From Blastocatellia bacterium (lineage in GTDB: Bacteria; Acidobacteriota; Blastocatellia; Chloracidobacteriales; Chloracidobacteriaceae), in NCBI GenBank assembly GCA_019695185.1, contig JAIBAN010000025.1, positions 18,030 through 82,029 of the forward strand: DNA of 64,000 bases, in the 5' to 3' direction. Numbering within the stretch: the stretch's first letter is position 1; each line of letters starts with the position of its first letter. The position numbers were made by a program, and so were the translations under genes. Shown here piece by piece: positions 25,687 through 34,510 of the stretch. The notes beneath the pieces were generated by a model, which ran no database searches, was not told where the DNA came from, and saw nothing but the letters and a program-made list of their open reading frames with translations.

Positions 25687-26781
25687 TTAGTTGAATTGCT
25701 GCAAAAATCGCAAGTCGTTGATGAAGTAGTTCCGAATATTGTCAATGCCGTAAAGCATGGCTGTCATCCGGTCAATGCCAAAGCCGAAGGCAAAACCGGA
25801 ATAGGTGGTAGGGTCAATGCCGCAGGCCTTCAGGACATTCGGATGCACCATTCCGGAACCACCCAGTTCAATCCAGCCGGAGTGTTTGCAGACCCGGCAG
25901 CCGGAACCACCACAGAAAATGCATTGAAAGTCGGTTTCCGCGCCCGGTTCCACAAATGGAAAGTAACTGGGGCGGAAGCGGAGCGTGACCGGGCGCTCAA
26001 ACAGTTTTTCCAGAAAGACCTGAAGTGTGCCTTTCAAATCACCCATGGTAATGCCGGGACCGACATTGAGCCCTTCCACCTGAAAGAACATAGGATTATG
26101 GGTATCGTCCGGTGTGTCCCGGCGGAAAACCCGACCCGGCGCAATCACCCGCAAGGGCGGTGTGCGCCGTTGCATGGCATGGATTTGAACGTTCGATGTC
26201 TGCGAGCGGAGCGCCATTTCCGGAGTCACATAGAAGGTGTCCTGTGATTCACGGGCCGGATGATGGGCCGGGATATTGAGCGCATCGAAGTTGTAAAAGG
26301 TCGTGTCAATTTCCGGACCGTCTTCGACGCTGTAGCCCATGGCCACAAAAATGTCCTCGATTTTTTGCCGGATGCGGGAAATCGGATGCAACCGGCCCAA
26401 AGGCATGGCCAAACCAGGGAGCGTCACATCAATCCGCTCCCGGCGGAGCATTTCCCCTACCTCAAACGCTTTGACCGCAGCCTCCACTTCACTCAGGTGG
26501 GTTTCAATCTGACCTCTGAAAGCGTTCAATTGAGCCCCACGTTGCGGGCGCTCCTCTGCGGGAAGTTTTCCCAACTCTTTCAGTTTCAGGGTGATGACCC
26601 CGTTTTTACGGGAAAGCCAGAAGTCGGAAATCTTCTGGAACAGTTCCCGGACGGTCGAGAGACTGTCTTCAGTCGCCAATTCCGGCAGTTCCAGTCCGGG
26701 AAATTCCGTTTGGAACAGGCTGATGAGCTGCACGTGGCAGTTCAGAATTTGTGCGCGCAATGCTTTCAGTTTTTCTTTCAT
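25687..26781 (-). CDS. pheS: Phenylalanine--tRNA ligase alpha subunit
   Basis: 364 residues. The N-terminal coiled coil that grips tRNA is followed by the class II core: motif 1 ([19 protein letters not shown]), motif 2 ([28 protein letters not shown]) and motif 3 ([17 protein letters not shown]). Between motifs 2 and 3 is a Cys4 insert, [12 protein letters not shown], common in bacterial PheS variants and a possible zinc site. It precedes pheT in the same direction. The ribosome-binding site is weak. Confidence 0.96.
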   Translation of the reverse strand: MKEKLKALRAQILNCHVQLISLFQTEFPGLELPELATEDSLSTVRELFQKISDFWLSRKNGVITLKLKELGKLPAEERPQRGAQLNAFRGQIETHLSEVEAAVKAFEVGEMLRRERIDVTLPGLAMPLGRLHPISRIRQKIEDIFVAMGYSVEDGPEIDTTFYNFDALNIPAHHPARESQDTFYVTPEMALRSQTSNVQIHAMQRRTPPLRVIAPGRVFRRDTPDDTHNPMFFQVEGLNVGPGITMGDLKGTLQVFLEKLFERPVTLRFRPSYFPFVEPGAETDFQCIFCGGSGCRVCKHSGWIELGGSGMVHPNVLKACGIDPTTYSGFAFGFGIDRMTAMLYGIDNIRNYFINDLRFLQQFN

Positions 26782-26801
26782 GAGACAATCGCAGGGAGAA
26801 T

Positions 26802-26930
26802 TGAGAATTGAGAATTGAGAATTGAGAATTGGGAATTAAAGCCTGCCGGTTTTACTTCAACTTGATGCAGCGAGAGCAAAAAAACGCTGGAGGATTTCAC
26901 TCTCAATTCTCAATTCTCAATTCTCAATTA
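26802..26930. repeat. Inverted heptamer cassette, GAATTGA family
   Basis: Five GAATTGA units at 26802-26835 and four TCAATTC units at 26903-26930 with about 67 nt between. It fills the gap from the GNAT stop to the pheS start. Its spacer shares TGGAGGATTTC with the spacer of the cassette at 28960-29055. Confidence 0.9.
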
Positions 26931-27383
26931 CAAAAGTTCTTCATACATATTGTAATGCGATTCGGTCATTCCCAATCGCTCGTAGGTCTGTTGGGCAATC
27001 CGGTTTTCCTTCTCCACATAGAGGCGGAACCCACAGACATTCTTTTCTGCTGCCAGTTCCTTCACAAAAGCGTAGAGTCGGCGATAGAGGCCCATGCGGC
27101 GAAATTCCGGCTTGATATAAACGCTTTGTATCCACCAGAACAGACCGTTCCGCCAATCGCTCCATTCAAATGTCACCATCAACCCGCCTGCCACCGCTCC
27201 GTTCACTTCGGCCACGATATAAAAACCGTACTGTGGGTGGGCCAGCAAATTGGCGACTCCGGCGGAAATAATTTCCGGAGCCAATTCTTTCCCTTCGGTT
27301 TCCTGGGCCATTGCCTGATTAAAAGCAATGAGGGCTTCACAATCACTATCGGTTGCACGGCGGAGCGTGATTTCAGGGTTCAT
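26928..27383 (-). CDS. GNAT-family N-acetyltransferase
   Basis: 151 residues from the ATG at 27383 (TLRRATDSDCEALI opening). The acetyl-CoA site is the stretch VYIKPEFRRMGLYRRLYAFV, with the usual Q/R-x-x-G-x-G/Y variation. The C-terminal LYVEKENRIAQQTYERLGM is also typical. The acceptor is not known. It sits inside the translation cluster between rplT and pheS. The repeat array overlaps its last codons. Confidence 0.88.
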   Translation of the reverse strand: MNPEITLRRATDSDCEALIAFNQAMAQETEGKELAPEIISAGVANLLAHPQYGFYIVAEVNGAVAGGLMVTFEWSDWRNGLFWWIQSVYIKPEFRRMGLYRRLYAFVKELAAEKNVCGFRLYVEKENRIAQQTYERLGMTESHYNMYEELL

Positions 27384-27528
27384 AGAATTTCGGAATTCAA
27401 GGTTCAAGGATGATGTTCCTGAAGGCATTCAATCAGAATTGTGCCGTTGAACCCTGGAGAGAACAGAAACGGCGAACGGCTGGGACGCCATTCGCCGTAA
27501 TAAATGAATGCTGCTTGATAAAACTGTC

Positions 27529-27897
27529 TTAGGCTGCTGCGCCGGAAAGCGCTTTTTTCGCCTGGCTGGTCAATTCAGCAAAAGCTGCCGCATCATTGAC
27601 CGCCAAATCGGCCAGCATTTTGCGGTCCAAATTGATTCCGGCCACTTTTAATCCATGCATGAACTGGCTGTAGCTGATTCCATGAGTGCGTGCCGCCGCA
27701 CCAATGCGGACAATCCACAGGCTGCGGAAGTCACGCTTTTTGATTTTACGACCTTTATATGCAAATTTTAGAGCACGCTCGACCGACTCCTTCGCGGAAC
27801 GGTACAATTTGCTCTTTGTCATTTTGTAGCCCTTCGCCAGGCTCAAAATCTTTTTCCGCCTTTGCAGGCGCTTATTCCCACGCTTCGCACGAGGCAT
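27529..27897 (-). CDS. rplT: 50S ribosomal protein L20
   Basis: 122 residues, full length for L20. The basic N-terminal extension ([23 protein letters not shown]) threads into 23S rRNA, and the globular part has [26 protein letters not shown]. It follows rpmI in the classical infC-rpmI-rplT order. L20 is essential early in 50S assembly and in some bacteria represses its own operon; no such site is evident here. Confidence 0.98.
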   Translation of the reverse strand: MPRAKRGNKRLQRRKKILSLAKGYKMTKSKLYRSAKESVERALKFAYKGRKIKKRDFRSLWIVRIGAAARTHGISYSQFMHGLKVAGINLDRKMLADLAVNDAAAFAELTSQAKKALSGAAA

Positions 27898-27910
27898 AAC
27901 ATTCTTCCTT

Positions 27911-27991
27911 TCAAACTAAAATTTTAAGCTTTGAGTTTTAAGTTTTGAATTTTGATTCCACAGCAGGCATTCAAAACCCAAAATTCAAAAT
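27911..27991. repeat. Degenerate inverted cassette, TTTTGAG/TTTTGAA family
   Basis: TTTTAAG/TTTGAGT/TTTGAAT-like units at 27911-27955 and complementary CAAAATT units at 27969-27991, between the rpmI stop (28002) and the rplT start (27897). It is more diverged than the other cassettes. Confidence 0.75.
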
Positions 27992-28001
27992 TCAAAATTG
28001 A

Positions 28002-28205
28002 TTACTTGCGGCCATATGGCAGCATTCGGTTAATCCGCGCCTCGTCGGCAGTTGAAACCATAACATCCAAATCCAACAGCCGTTTCCGTTTGGCTGTTTT
28101 TTTGGTCAGAATATGGCGGGCATGAGAATGACCGCGCTTGATCTTTCCGGTGGCAGTGGTACGAAACCGCTTCGCTGCACCTTTGTGGGTTTTGAGTTTC
28201 GGCAT
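28002..28205 (-). CDS. rpmI: 50S ribosomal protein L35
   Basis: 67 residues with the usual L35 pattern: [26 protein letters not shown] at the start (given here as its recognisable opening), [24 protein letters not shown] and [10 protein letters not shown] at the end. Between infC and rplT. Confidence 0.98.
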   Translation of the reverse strand: MPKLKTHKGAAKRFRTTATGKIKRGHSHARHILTKKTAKRKRLLDLDVMVSTADEARINRMLPYGRK

Positions 28206-28253
28206 ATTTGAACTCCAGCATACAAGGACCGCACGGCCCAGGGATTTTTTAAG

Positions 28254-28343
28254 ATTCAGGATTCAGGGTTCAGGGTTCAGGGTTTTATCTTTTGGTAGAT
28301 TTTGATGAAAACCCTGAACCCTGAACCTTGAACTCTGAACCCT
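28254..28343. repeat. Inverted heptamer cassette, TTCAGGG family
   Basis: Array of TTCAGGG/TTCAGGA at 28254-28285 and CCCTGAA/CTTGAA units at 28309-28343, with a 23-nt spacer. Lies in the infC-rpmI gap (28206-28348). Confidence 0.9.
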
Positions 28344-28348
28344 CTGTT

Positions 28349-28912
28349 TTACTTTTTCGGAGAAAAAATCGTAAACATTGTCATTCCTTCCATTTTTGGC
28401 CTGACTTCGACAATGGCGACTCCGGATAAATCTTTTTCCAATCGAACGAGCAACTGTTCACCCAGTTCACGGTGCGTGATTTCGCGCCCGACGAAACGAA
28501 CTGAAGCCTTGACTTTGTCGCCATCCTGCAAACTCCGGATGGCATTGTTTTTCTTGAACTCGTAGTCGTGTTCGCCAACGCTTGGTCGGAACTTGATTTC
28601 CTTGACGACGATGACCTGCTGCTTCTTTTTGGATTCGTGAGCTTTTTTCTTCTGTTCGTACTGCCATTTCCCGAAATTGATGATGCGACAGACAGGCGGA
28701 TTCGCCTGGGCTGCCACTTCGACCAAATCGAGTCCTTTTTCCCGTGCAATGACCAGCGCCTGTTGGGGCGACATGATGCCCAATTGGGCACCATCTTCGT
28801 CAATCACACGCACTTCACGCGCTCGGATACGTTCATTGATGGGGACTTGCGGGCCACGGTCGCGTCCACCGCGATCACCCGGTCTTCCTCCGCGATTGAA
28901 TGGGCTACTGAT
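28349..28912 (-). CDS. infC: Translation initiation factor IF-3 (probable AUC start)
   Basis: IF-3 keeps 30S subunits free and proofreads start codons. The conserved N-domain ([23 protein letters not shown]) and C-domain ([19 protein letters not shown]) are intact. No ATG precedes them in a sensible place. A perfect AAGGAGG at 28920-28926 is followed, after a 7-nt spacer, by ATC at 28912, in frame. IF-3 genes are known to use AUU (E. coli) or AUC (Myxococcus) starts for autoregulation, so I choose ATC; this gives 187 residues. A TTG at 28960 would lie upstream of the ribosome-binding site. A Gly/Arg-rich N-terminal extension of about 20 residues is unusual. Confidence 0.95.
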   Translation of the reverse strand: MSSPFNRGGRPGDRGGRDRGPQVPINERIRAREVRVIDEDGAQLGIMSPQQALVIAREKGLDLVEVAAQANPPVCRIINFGKWQYEQKKKAHESKKKQQVIVVKEIKFRPSVGEHDYEFKKNNAIRSLQDGDKVKASVRFVGREITHRELGEQLLVRLEKDLSGVAIVEVRPKMEGMTMFTIFSPKK

Positions 28913-28926
28913 GTTCGTTCCTCCTT
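28910..28926 (-). promoter_or_regulatory. infC ribosome-binding site with AUC start codon
   Basis: AAGGAGG (28920-28926), 7-nt spacer AACGAAC, then ATC (28912-28910). The site lies inside the frame that a TTG start would need, which argues against the longer start. It implies IF-3-dependent discrimination against its own mRNA. Confidence 0.75.
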
Positions 28927-28959
28927 TGTTGTGGCGCGTGTCCGCCAGGCCCACGGCCA

Positions 28960-29055
28960 AGGGTTCAGGGTTCAGAGTTCAGGGTTCAGGGTTTTCTGTC
29001 AGGAGTGGAGGATTTCTTCAAACCCTGAACCCTGAACCCCGAACCCTGAACCCTG
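28960..29055. repeat. Inverted heptamer cassette, TTCAGGG family
   Basis: TTCAGGG array at 28960-28995 and CCCTGAA array at 29019-29055, in the thrS-infC gap. The second arm begins right after the thrS stop codon (29057-29059). Confidence 0.92.
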
Positions 29056-29056
29056 T

Positions 29057-31009
29057 TTATGGGGTAATCGCTCGATTACGCACTTCCTCCAGTGCTTTGG
29101 CGGTAAATTCCTCGACCGTCATGGTGCCGATGTCGCCTTGAGCGCGGGTCCGCACGGCAACTTTGCCTTCCTCGGCTTCCCGGTCACCCACCACCAGCAT
29201 GTAGGGAATTTTTTGCAACTGCGCATTGCGAATCTTGGCTCCGATTTTATCGCCATGCAGGTCGGTCTCGACCCGCAAGCCGGCTTTCTGCAGCGCGATT
29301 GCCGTTGCTTTGGCAAAAGCGTTGACCCGGTCGGTAATCGGCAACACGATGGCCTGGACTGGAGAGAGCCAGAGCGGAAACCGTCCGCCAAAATGCTCCA
29401 CCAGCACACCAAAGAAACGGTCCAGCGAACCCAAAATTGCCCGGTGGACCATAATCGGCGTATGGGGCTGGTTGTCGGACCCGACATATTCGAGTTTGAA
29501 GCGACGGGGCAGATTGAAATCCACTTGAATGGTTGCCAGTTGCCACGTCCGTTTGATGGCATCCACCACTTTTACGTCAATTTTCGGCCCGTAGAAAGCG
29601 GCTTCCCCTTCGACCCGGACATAAGGCAGACCAACCTGATTGAGTGCATCGGTCAAGGCTTTTTCAGCCACTTCCCAGACTTCGTCCTCGCCCAGGTACT
29701 TTTTGGCGCTTTTTTCCGCATCCCGCACCGAGAGTTCGACTTTGAAATCAAAACCGAAAACCGTATAGATGTTCTGGGCAAACTCGACGCATTTTACAAT
29801 TTCCGGCAGCAGCGTTTCCGGGGTGCAAAACAGGTGGGCGTCATCCTGCGTGAAACCCCGGACCCGTAACAGACCATGCTGTACGCCGGAACGTTCGTAA
29901 CGATAGACCGTTCCCATTTCGGCATAGCGTTGCGGCAGGTCGCGGTAACTGCGCGGTTGTGACTTGTAAATCTGGATGTGCATCGGACAGTTCATCGGTT
30001 TCAGCCGATATTCGTCCGAGCCTGCCGGTCCTTTGGTTTCCTCTTCCGCCTCAAACTGCATGACGGGGAACATGCTTTCAGCGTAATTTTCCTCATGCCC
30101 CGAAATCCGCCAGAGCGCCCGCGAAGCCACATGGGGGGTTTTGACCAGACTGTACTCTTGGGCGAGCAACTCATTGAAGACATATTCCTGCAACAGGTGC
30201 AGAATCAGCCCGCCTTTGGGATGGTAGAGCGGCAGCCCCGAACCGACGACTTCGCTAAAACTGAACAGGTCCAGTTCTTTCCCAACCCGGCGGTGGTCGC
30301 GTTTGGCTGCTTCTTCGCGCTGCTTCAACCATTCGTCCAGTTCTTCCTGGGAGAAAAACGACGTGCCGTAAATGCGCTGCATCTGCGGGCCTTTTTCATC
30401 ACCCAGCCAATAGGCACCAGCGACTGAAAGCAGTTTGACGGCTTTGATTTTTGAGGTGTTGGGCAAGTGTGGACCCCGGCAGAAATCAATAAACTGGTCG
30501 CCCAACGTGTAGAAACTCGGATTTTCGCCCCCTTTTTCGCTGATGAAATAACATTTCAGTTCATCGGCGCTAAACCGCTGCAAGGCTTCCTCGCGGGTAA
30601 TTTCAACCCGTTCATACTTGAGGTTGCGCTTGATAAGCTCGCGCATCTTTTTCTCAATGCGGGTCAAATCATCAGGGGTAAAGTTTTGGGCTTGCAGAAA
30701 ATCGTAATAAAATCCGCCTTTCGGGTCGTCATGGAGGGCCGGGCCGGCTCCCAGTTTGGTGCCGGGAAAGAGTTCCAGAACAGCCGCTGCCAGCAGGTGA
30801 GCCGTCGAATGGTGATAGATTTCAAGGGCTTCAGGGGATGTGGTGGTGATGGGTTCAACCGTGTCGGTTTCTGTCACCGGGCGTGACAAATCAGCTACTT
30901 CGCCGTTGATACGGGCGGCCAAGGCACGCTTGGCCACCTCCCGGTCACGTTCGTTGAGCACATGAAAAGCAGTGCGAACGCTCGGAGACACGTTGCTTGC
31001 GGAATCCAT
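29057..31009 (-). CDS. thrS: Threonine--tRNA ligase
   Basis: 650 residues from the ATG at 31009 (GGGAAGG upstream). The domain order is a reduced N-terminal TGS-like part, the editing domain ([18 protein letters not shown] with the zinc-like HxxxH pattern, and the later [13 protein letters not shown]), the class II core (RPMNCP-type [27 protein letters not shown]), and the anticodon-binding domain ([13 protein letters not shown]). It heads the minus-strand translation cluster. Its 5' leader has a 7-bp hairpin at 31043-31065; I see no T-box signature. Confidence 0.97.
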   Translation of the reverse strand: MDSASNVSPSVRTAFHVLNERDREVAKRALAARINGEVADLSRPVTETDTVEPITTTSPEALEIYHHSTAHLLAAAVLELFPGTKLGAGPALHDDPKGGFYYDFLQAQNFTPDDLTRIEKKMRELIKRNLKYERVEITREEALQRFSADELKCYFISEKGGENPSFYTLGDQFIDFCRGPHLPNTSKIKAVKLLSVAGAYWLGDEKGPQMQRIYGTSFFSQEELDEWLKQREEAAKRDHRRVGKELDLFSFSEVVGSGLPLYHPKGGLILHLLQEYVFNELLAQEYSLVKTPHVASRALWRISGHEENYAESMFPVMQFEAEEETKGPAGSDEYRLKPMNCPMHIQIYKSQPRSYRDLPQRYAEMGTVYRYERSGVQHGLLRVRGFTQDDAHLFCTPETLLPEIVKCVEFAQNIYTVFGFDFKVELSVRDAEKSAKKYLGEDEVWEVAEKALTDALNQVGLPYVRVEGEAAFYGPKIDVKVVDAIKRTWQLATIQVDFNLPRRFKLEYVGSDNQPHTPIMVHRAILGSLDRFFGVLVEHFGGRFPLWLSPVQAIVLPITDRVNAFAKATAIALQKAGLRVETDLHGDKIGAKIRNAQLQKIPYMLVVGDREAEEGKVAVRTRAQGDIGTMTVEEFTAKALEEVRNRAITP

Positions 31010-31352
31010 AAACCTTCCCTCAGTAACCCGAAACACAAACCGCCAAAGCGAAAACACAGCTTTGGCCCAAGTGCCTCAAGGCGGAAAAATTCCCGATCAA
31101 AACTCTCGAAAGAAAGAATCCAGCTTTACGGTAAGATTCCCAATCAGCGTCTCAAGGGCTGACTAACGCGCACATGCTGCCCGGCTAGGGGATTGGCATC
31201 TGACTTGAAGCGTCGGTCAAGGGGGTCCGCAAAGTGAAACCGTCAGGCGGTTGTGTGAGGTGCGGAGCGGTGCGCGCGAAACCCGGTTTTCGGAAATCAA
31301 ACGCAAACCTTGAGAACTTCCGGAGCTGACCTGAGAATGAACAAAAACTAAA
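31010..31352. other. thrS leader and tRNA 3' flank
   Basis: 343 nt without a gene. Apart from the hairpin at 31043-31065 I see an AGGTCAGCTCCGGAAG-like stretch near 31319-31334 on the minus strand. It recalls SRP RNA but lacks the pairing that would make it one. No terminator follows the tRNA, so tRNA-Val and thrS may share a transcript. Confidence 0.5.
31043..31065 (-). promoter_or_regulatory. Leader hairpin upstream of thrS
   Basis: CCAAAGC (31065-31059 on the minus strand) pairs with GCTTTGG (31049-31043) around a 9-nt loop, about 33 nt before the thrS start codon. It could be a translational operator comparable in position to that of E. coli thrS, but no anticodon-like loop for Thr is evident. 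Confidence 0.3.
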
Positions 31353-31427
<75 letters not shown>

Positions 31428-31803
31428 ACAATGGGTTGTTCAATTGTTTTCCTTCCAAAAAAAGACCTTCTTAAAAGGAACGCGCAGGGTAGCAAAGACA
31501 TGTCGGAACTGTCAAGCCTCAGTTTTTAGAGGCTGACGGGTGATTTGGTCCGTTACTGCTGCCAAAATCCAGGAGCGCGCGGCAATTTCCCGATCCGTTT
31601 GACCCCAAAGTAAATGAGATGTAAACTGCCGACTGGCTACTTTGCATTTTCTTTGAGGGAAAACCGCCTGATCCGCGCAATTGCCTCCGAAGAGTTTTGT
31701 GCAAGCCAGCCAGTTTCACTTCTTATGTACCAAGCCAAGCACAAGTTATCTGGCATTTTCTGCATAGGCCGACGTGTCTGTGCGATACCCCAAGGAGGTT
31801 CGT
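31428..31803. other. Intergenic region between tRNA-Val and carD
   Basis: 376 nt with no credible gene. A 6-bp hairpin AGCCTC (31515-31520) / GAGGCT (31529-31534) is present. Divergent promoters for the tRNA and carD are expected, but I cannot place them with confidence. Confidence 0.5.
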
Positions 31804-32343
31804 GTGGGATTTCAAGTTGGTGACAAAGTCATTTACCCCAACCACGGCATTGGCGTAGTCGAAGCCATCAATCATAGAGTCTTCGAAGGCACTTCTATCG
31901 AGTTTTATCAACTGCGGTTACATGAAAACAACACAACCGTGAACGTTCCGGTGGCAAAAGTTGATGAGATTGGGATTCGCCCGCTCATTCAGGGACTGGA
32001 ATGCGAACGGCTCATGAAATTACTGGCGTCCAATTTTTCAACGCCCCCGTCAGACTGGAAAGACCGGTTTAAGGAATTTTCCGACAAGATGCGCACCGGC
32101 GATATTTTTAGCGTGGCTGAAATTTTGAAGCATCTGACCTATCTCAGTCAGTTCAAGCCGCTTTCCTTCCGTGAAAAGCGGATGCTTGAACGGGCCCGCT
32201 TCCTGGTGGTAAGCGAACTGGCCATGGTTTCCAACAAAACCGAGGAAAAAGTCACGGAAATTGTTGAATCGGCGCTCAAGAAAGCCTGTGTCAAACATGA
32301 AAAGGCGGCCACGACGGGACGTGCCGCGGTGGCCGCGGTCTAA
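31804..32343 (+). CDS. carD: CarD/CdnL-family transcription regulator
   Basis: CarD-type proteins bind the RNA polymerase beta subunit and stabilise open complexes at rRNA and growth promoters. The 179-residue product starts at GTG 31804; AAGGAGG ends 5 nt before it, which rules out the longer frame from 31774. The Tudor-like RNAP-interaction domain is recognisable (FQVGDKVIYPNHGIGVVEAI, YQLRLHENNTTVNVPV). The helical DNA-binding part follows (WKDRFKEFSDKMRTGDIFSVAEILKHL, REKRMLERARFLVVSELA). The tail is Ala-rich. Confidence 0.93.
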   Translation: MGFQVGDKVIYPNHGIGVVEAINHRVFEGTSIEFYQLRLHENNTTVNVPVAKVDEIGIRPLIQGLECERLMKLLASNFSTPPSDWKDRFKEFSDKMRTGDIFSVAEILKHLTYLSQFKPLSFREKRMLERARFLVVSELAMVSNKTEEKVTEIVESALKKACVKHEKAATTGRAAVAAV

Positions 32344-32388
32344 CCCGGTTTCCGCAGCTTTTGGGTAAGCTGCGCCTACCAACGCGCG

Positions 32389-33750
32389 ATGAGCGATTCC
32401 TTTATAATTGGTATAAAGCTTGTGAGCGTTGGCGGACTCGTGTTCGCCAACGCTTTCTTTGTGGCGGCTGAATTTGCTTTGGTGGCAGTCCGCCGGTCAC
32501 GTATTTCCACCCTGGCTGAAAGCGGGAACCCACGGGCCGTAGTGGCATTGCGGGTGCTTGACAATCTGGATGCGGTTATTTCAGCCACCCAGTTTGGCAT
32601 CACTCTGGCCAGTCTGGCGTTGGGCTGGATTGGCGAAGAAACCATGTCGCACCTCTTTGAGCCGGTCTTTCACGCCATTATTCCGGCTTCCTTTCCGGCC
32701 ACACTTTCGGCCCATGCCTTTTCGGTGGCGATTGCCTTTGCGCTCATCACCTTTTTACATATTGTGCTGGGGGAGTTGGCCCCCAAGTCGATTGCCCTTG
32801 AACGAGCCGAAAACGTGGCTTTGTTTGTGGCCCGCCCGTTGGAGCTTTTCTATCACGCCTTCAAGCCGTTTATCTGGCTGCTCAATAAATCAGGCAATGC
32901 AGTGTTGCGACTGATTGGGTTTCATGGAGCTGCCGGGGAGCACCAGCAAGCCTATACGGAAGAAGAAATCCGCCAACTGGTTTCCCTCAGCCATCTCAGC
33001 GGCCACCTCAATGCCGACGAGCGGGAACTGATTCATAATGTTTTTAACTTCACCAGCCTCAGTGTGCGGGAAGTCATGTCCCCGCGTCCCACCATCATGT
33101 CGGTTGAGTTAGGGGCATCGTTTGACCAACTGGTGCAGGCGTTTCGGGAGTCCGGCTATTCGCGGCTGCCGGTTTATGAAAAAAATCCCGATAACATTAT
33201 TGGTGTGGTCCATAGCAAAGACCTGTTTAAGCATATTGCCCGGTCTAAAAACTTCACCCTGAAATCCATTTTGCGCAAACCGGTTTTCATACCGGATACG
33301 GCTTCGCTGGATGCCGCCCTGCGCCAGTTGCGGACTGCCAAATCCCCCTTGGCCTTTGTGGTGGATGAGCATGGCAGCGTCGAAGGCATCGTCACCATTG
33401 AGGACCTGTTGGAGGAAATCGTTGGGGAAATCCATGATGAACACGACGTGGAAAGCGAAGAAGCCGTCTATTGGCCACAGGAAGACGGGTCCGTGCTCTT
33501 CGATGGCCGGATTTCCATCCGCGAAGCCAATCGGAAACTCGAATTAAACCTGCCGGAATCGGACGATTACGCCACTCTTGCCGGTTTTCTCATGACCCAG
33601 GCCGGAAAACTGCTCACCCAAAACGAAACCATTGCCTATCAGGAAATTGTCTTTACCGTCGAAGGTGTCGAGGGCCGTCGGATTACCCGCGTCCGCATGC
33701 GCCGGGCTGAAACAGCGGAGAATTCGCTGGCCCAGGCAGAAACCCCCTAG
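32389..33750 (+). CDS. CNNM/CorC-type membrane transporter with CBS pair
   Basis: 453 residues in the order DUF21/CNNM membrane domain (about 1-190; GLVFANAFFVAAEFALVAVRRSRI, LASLALGWIGEETM), two CBS domains (about 215-335; VREVMSPRPTIMSVE, GVVHSKDLFKHI, AFVVDEHGSVEGIVTIEDLLEEIVGEI) and a C-terminal CorC_HlyC domain. Members export Mg2+ or Co2+, or affect sodium and membrane stress; the old name hemolysin is misleading. It lies 45 nt after carD and may be co-transcribed. Confidence 0.93.
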   Translation: MSDSFIIGIKLVSVGGLVFANAFFVAAEFALVAVRRSRISTLAESGNPRAVVALRVLDNLDAVISATQFGITLASLALGWIGEETMSHLFEPVFHAIIPASFPATLSAHAFSVAIAFALITFLHIVLGELAPKSIALERAENVALFVARPLELFYHAFKPFIWLLNKSGNAVLRLIGFHGAAGEHQQAYTEEEIRQLVSLSHLSGHLNADERELIHNVFNFTSLSVREVMSPRPTIMSVELGASFDQLVQAFRESGYSRLPVYEKNPDNIIGVVHSKDLFKHIARSKNFTLKSILRKPVFIPDTASLDAALRQLRTAKSPLAFVVDEHGSVEGIVTIEDLLEEIVGEIHDEHDVESEEAVYWPQEDGSVLFDGRISIREANRKLELNLPESDDYATLAGFLMTQAGKLLTQNETIAYQEIVFTVEGVEGRRITRVRMRRAETAENSLAQAETP

Positions 33751-33751
33751 T

Positions 33752-33806
33752 TTTGAGTTCCGCCTTCAGGTGGCTGTTTTGAGTTCCGCCTTCAGGCGGC
33801 TGGTTT
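33752..33806. repeat. Two 26-nt TTTTGAG-hairpin units
   Basis: Two copies of the composite unit (TTTTGAGTT plus a CCGCC-TTCA-GGCGG hairpin) directly after the CNNM stop codon. The first copy reads GGTGG in the second stem half, which still pairs through a G-U. Confidence 0.85.
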
Positions 33807-33809
33807 CCT

Positions 33810-34157
33810 TCAACTGGCTTTGTATTTCCCCGCTGAAAGGGAGTTTTCAGGACCGGTTTGGAACATGGCTGGCAAATTTCCTCCCAGCCAGCCACCAGCC
33901 ACCAGCCCCATGACAGCCCCGCCATAGACCCCCATCATGTCAGCCACGTCACGAGGATTCATCTGTCGTGGGCAACACATTTCCAGCAATGAAAAATCAC
34001 CGTCTGTCAGAACCGGGCGTGGCTCCAAAAATTCCATCAAGGTCAAGCCAAAAACGGCTCCCAATCCCAAACCGGTCAGTATGCAGAAGGCACTCCAGTT
34101 CATTGGAAGGAATTGAAGCAAGTGCGACAGGGTGTTGCCAAAAAGCTTGGAATTCAT
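33810..34157 (-). CDS. Small uncharacterised membrane protein
   Basis: 115 residues with two hydrophobic segments (FCILTGLGLGAVFGLTLMEFL and VYGGAVMGLVAGGWLGGNL) and a short Cys-Cys-Pro loop between them. GAGG lies 8 nt before the ATG, and the ATG overlaps the stop of the DUF4388 gene (ATGA), so it is translationally coupled as the last gene of the pnuC-nadR operon. Function unknown. Confidence 0.65.
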   Translation of the reverse strand: MNSKLFGNTLSHLLQFLPMNWSAFCILTGLGLGAVFGLTLMEFLEPRPVLTDGDFSLLEMCCPRQMNPRDVADMMGVYGGAVMGLVAGGWLGGNLPAMFQTGPENSLSAGKYKAS

Positions 34158-34510
34158 GGGGAAACCTCATTTGGATAATTCGGAAAGAAGTCTTCCCATA
34201 AGACACCGAAACCCTGTTTTTTGAGCCCGTGAAAAATCAGTTTTTTCCAGGGTTCGAAAATCGTGCGGACAGGAATCTTTTTTAAATCAGTAACTTGCAA
34301 CCTTTTTGGATGTGCTTGGTCAATCGCTATGGCTCGAAAAAAGGCCTGTTTTCCACGCAGATTTTTATAGTGGGCATCAATCACATTTCCGTCAGCTACA
34401 ACCAAAATGACTTCACCACAGGAATACCGCAATGAAACAGTAACGTTCTTTCTCCCGATACAGAAAATCTGAACCACATCTACCAGTGCAAGTTCATTCA
34501 CATCTACCAT
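34154..34510 (-). CDS. DUF4388-like (PatA N-terminal-type) protein
   Basis: 118 residues. The pattern LVDVVQIFCIGRKNVTVSLRYSCGEVILVVADGNVIDAHYKN (shortened: a VxLVDVVQ start, a strand pair, then GNVIDAHY and G-x-x-A-FFRAI) fits DUF4388, a domain often fused to receivers or GTPase regulators in deltaproteobacteria and Acidobacteriota. It stands alone here. Its ATG overlaps the nadR stop (TAATG) and its stop overlaps the next ATG. Confidence 0.65.
   Translation of the reverse strand: MVDVNELALVDVVQIFCIGRKNVTVSLRYSCGEVILVVADGNVIDAHYKNLRGKQAFFRAIAIDQAHPKRLQVTDLKKIPVRTIFEPWKKLIFHGLKKQGFGVLWEDFFPNYPNEVSP

Noticed and set aside
28913..28960. TTG start for infC
   Set aside because: The strong Shine-Dalgarno would lie inside the gene; the ATC codon at 28912 has ideal spacing.
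23393..29055. CRISPR array
   Set aside because: Repeat units are 7 nt, contiguous and without unique spacers; no cas genes are present.
31319..31345. SRP (4.5S) RNA
   Set aside because: A short AGGTCAG-like/CCGGAAG stretch resembles the conserved tip, but the flanks do not pair and the asymmetric loop is missing.
31010..31352. T-box riboswitch upstream of thrS
   Set aside because: No T-box consensus, specifier loop or antiterminator could be found in the leader.
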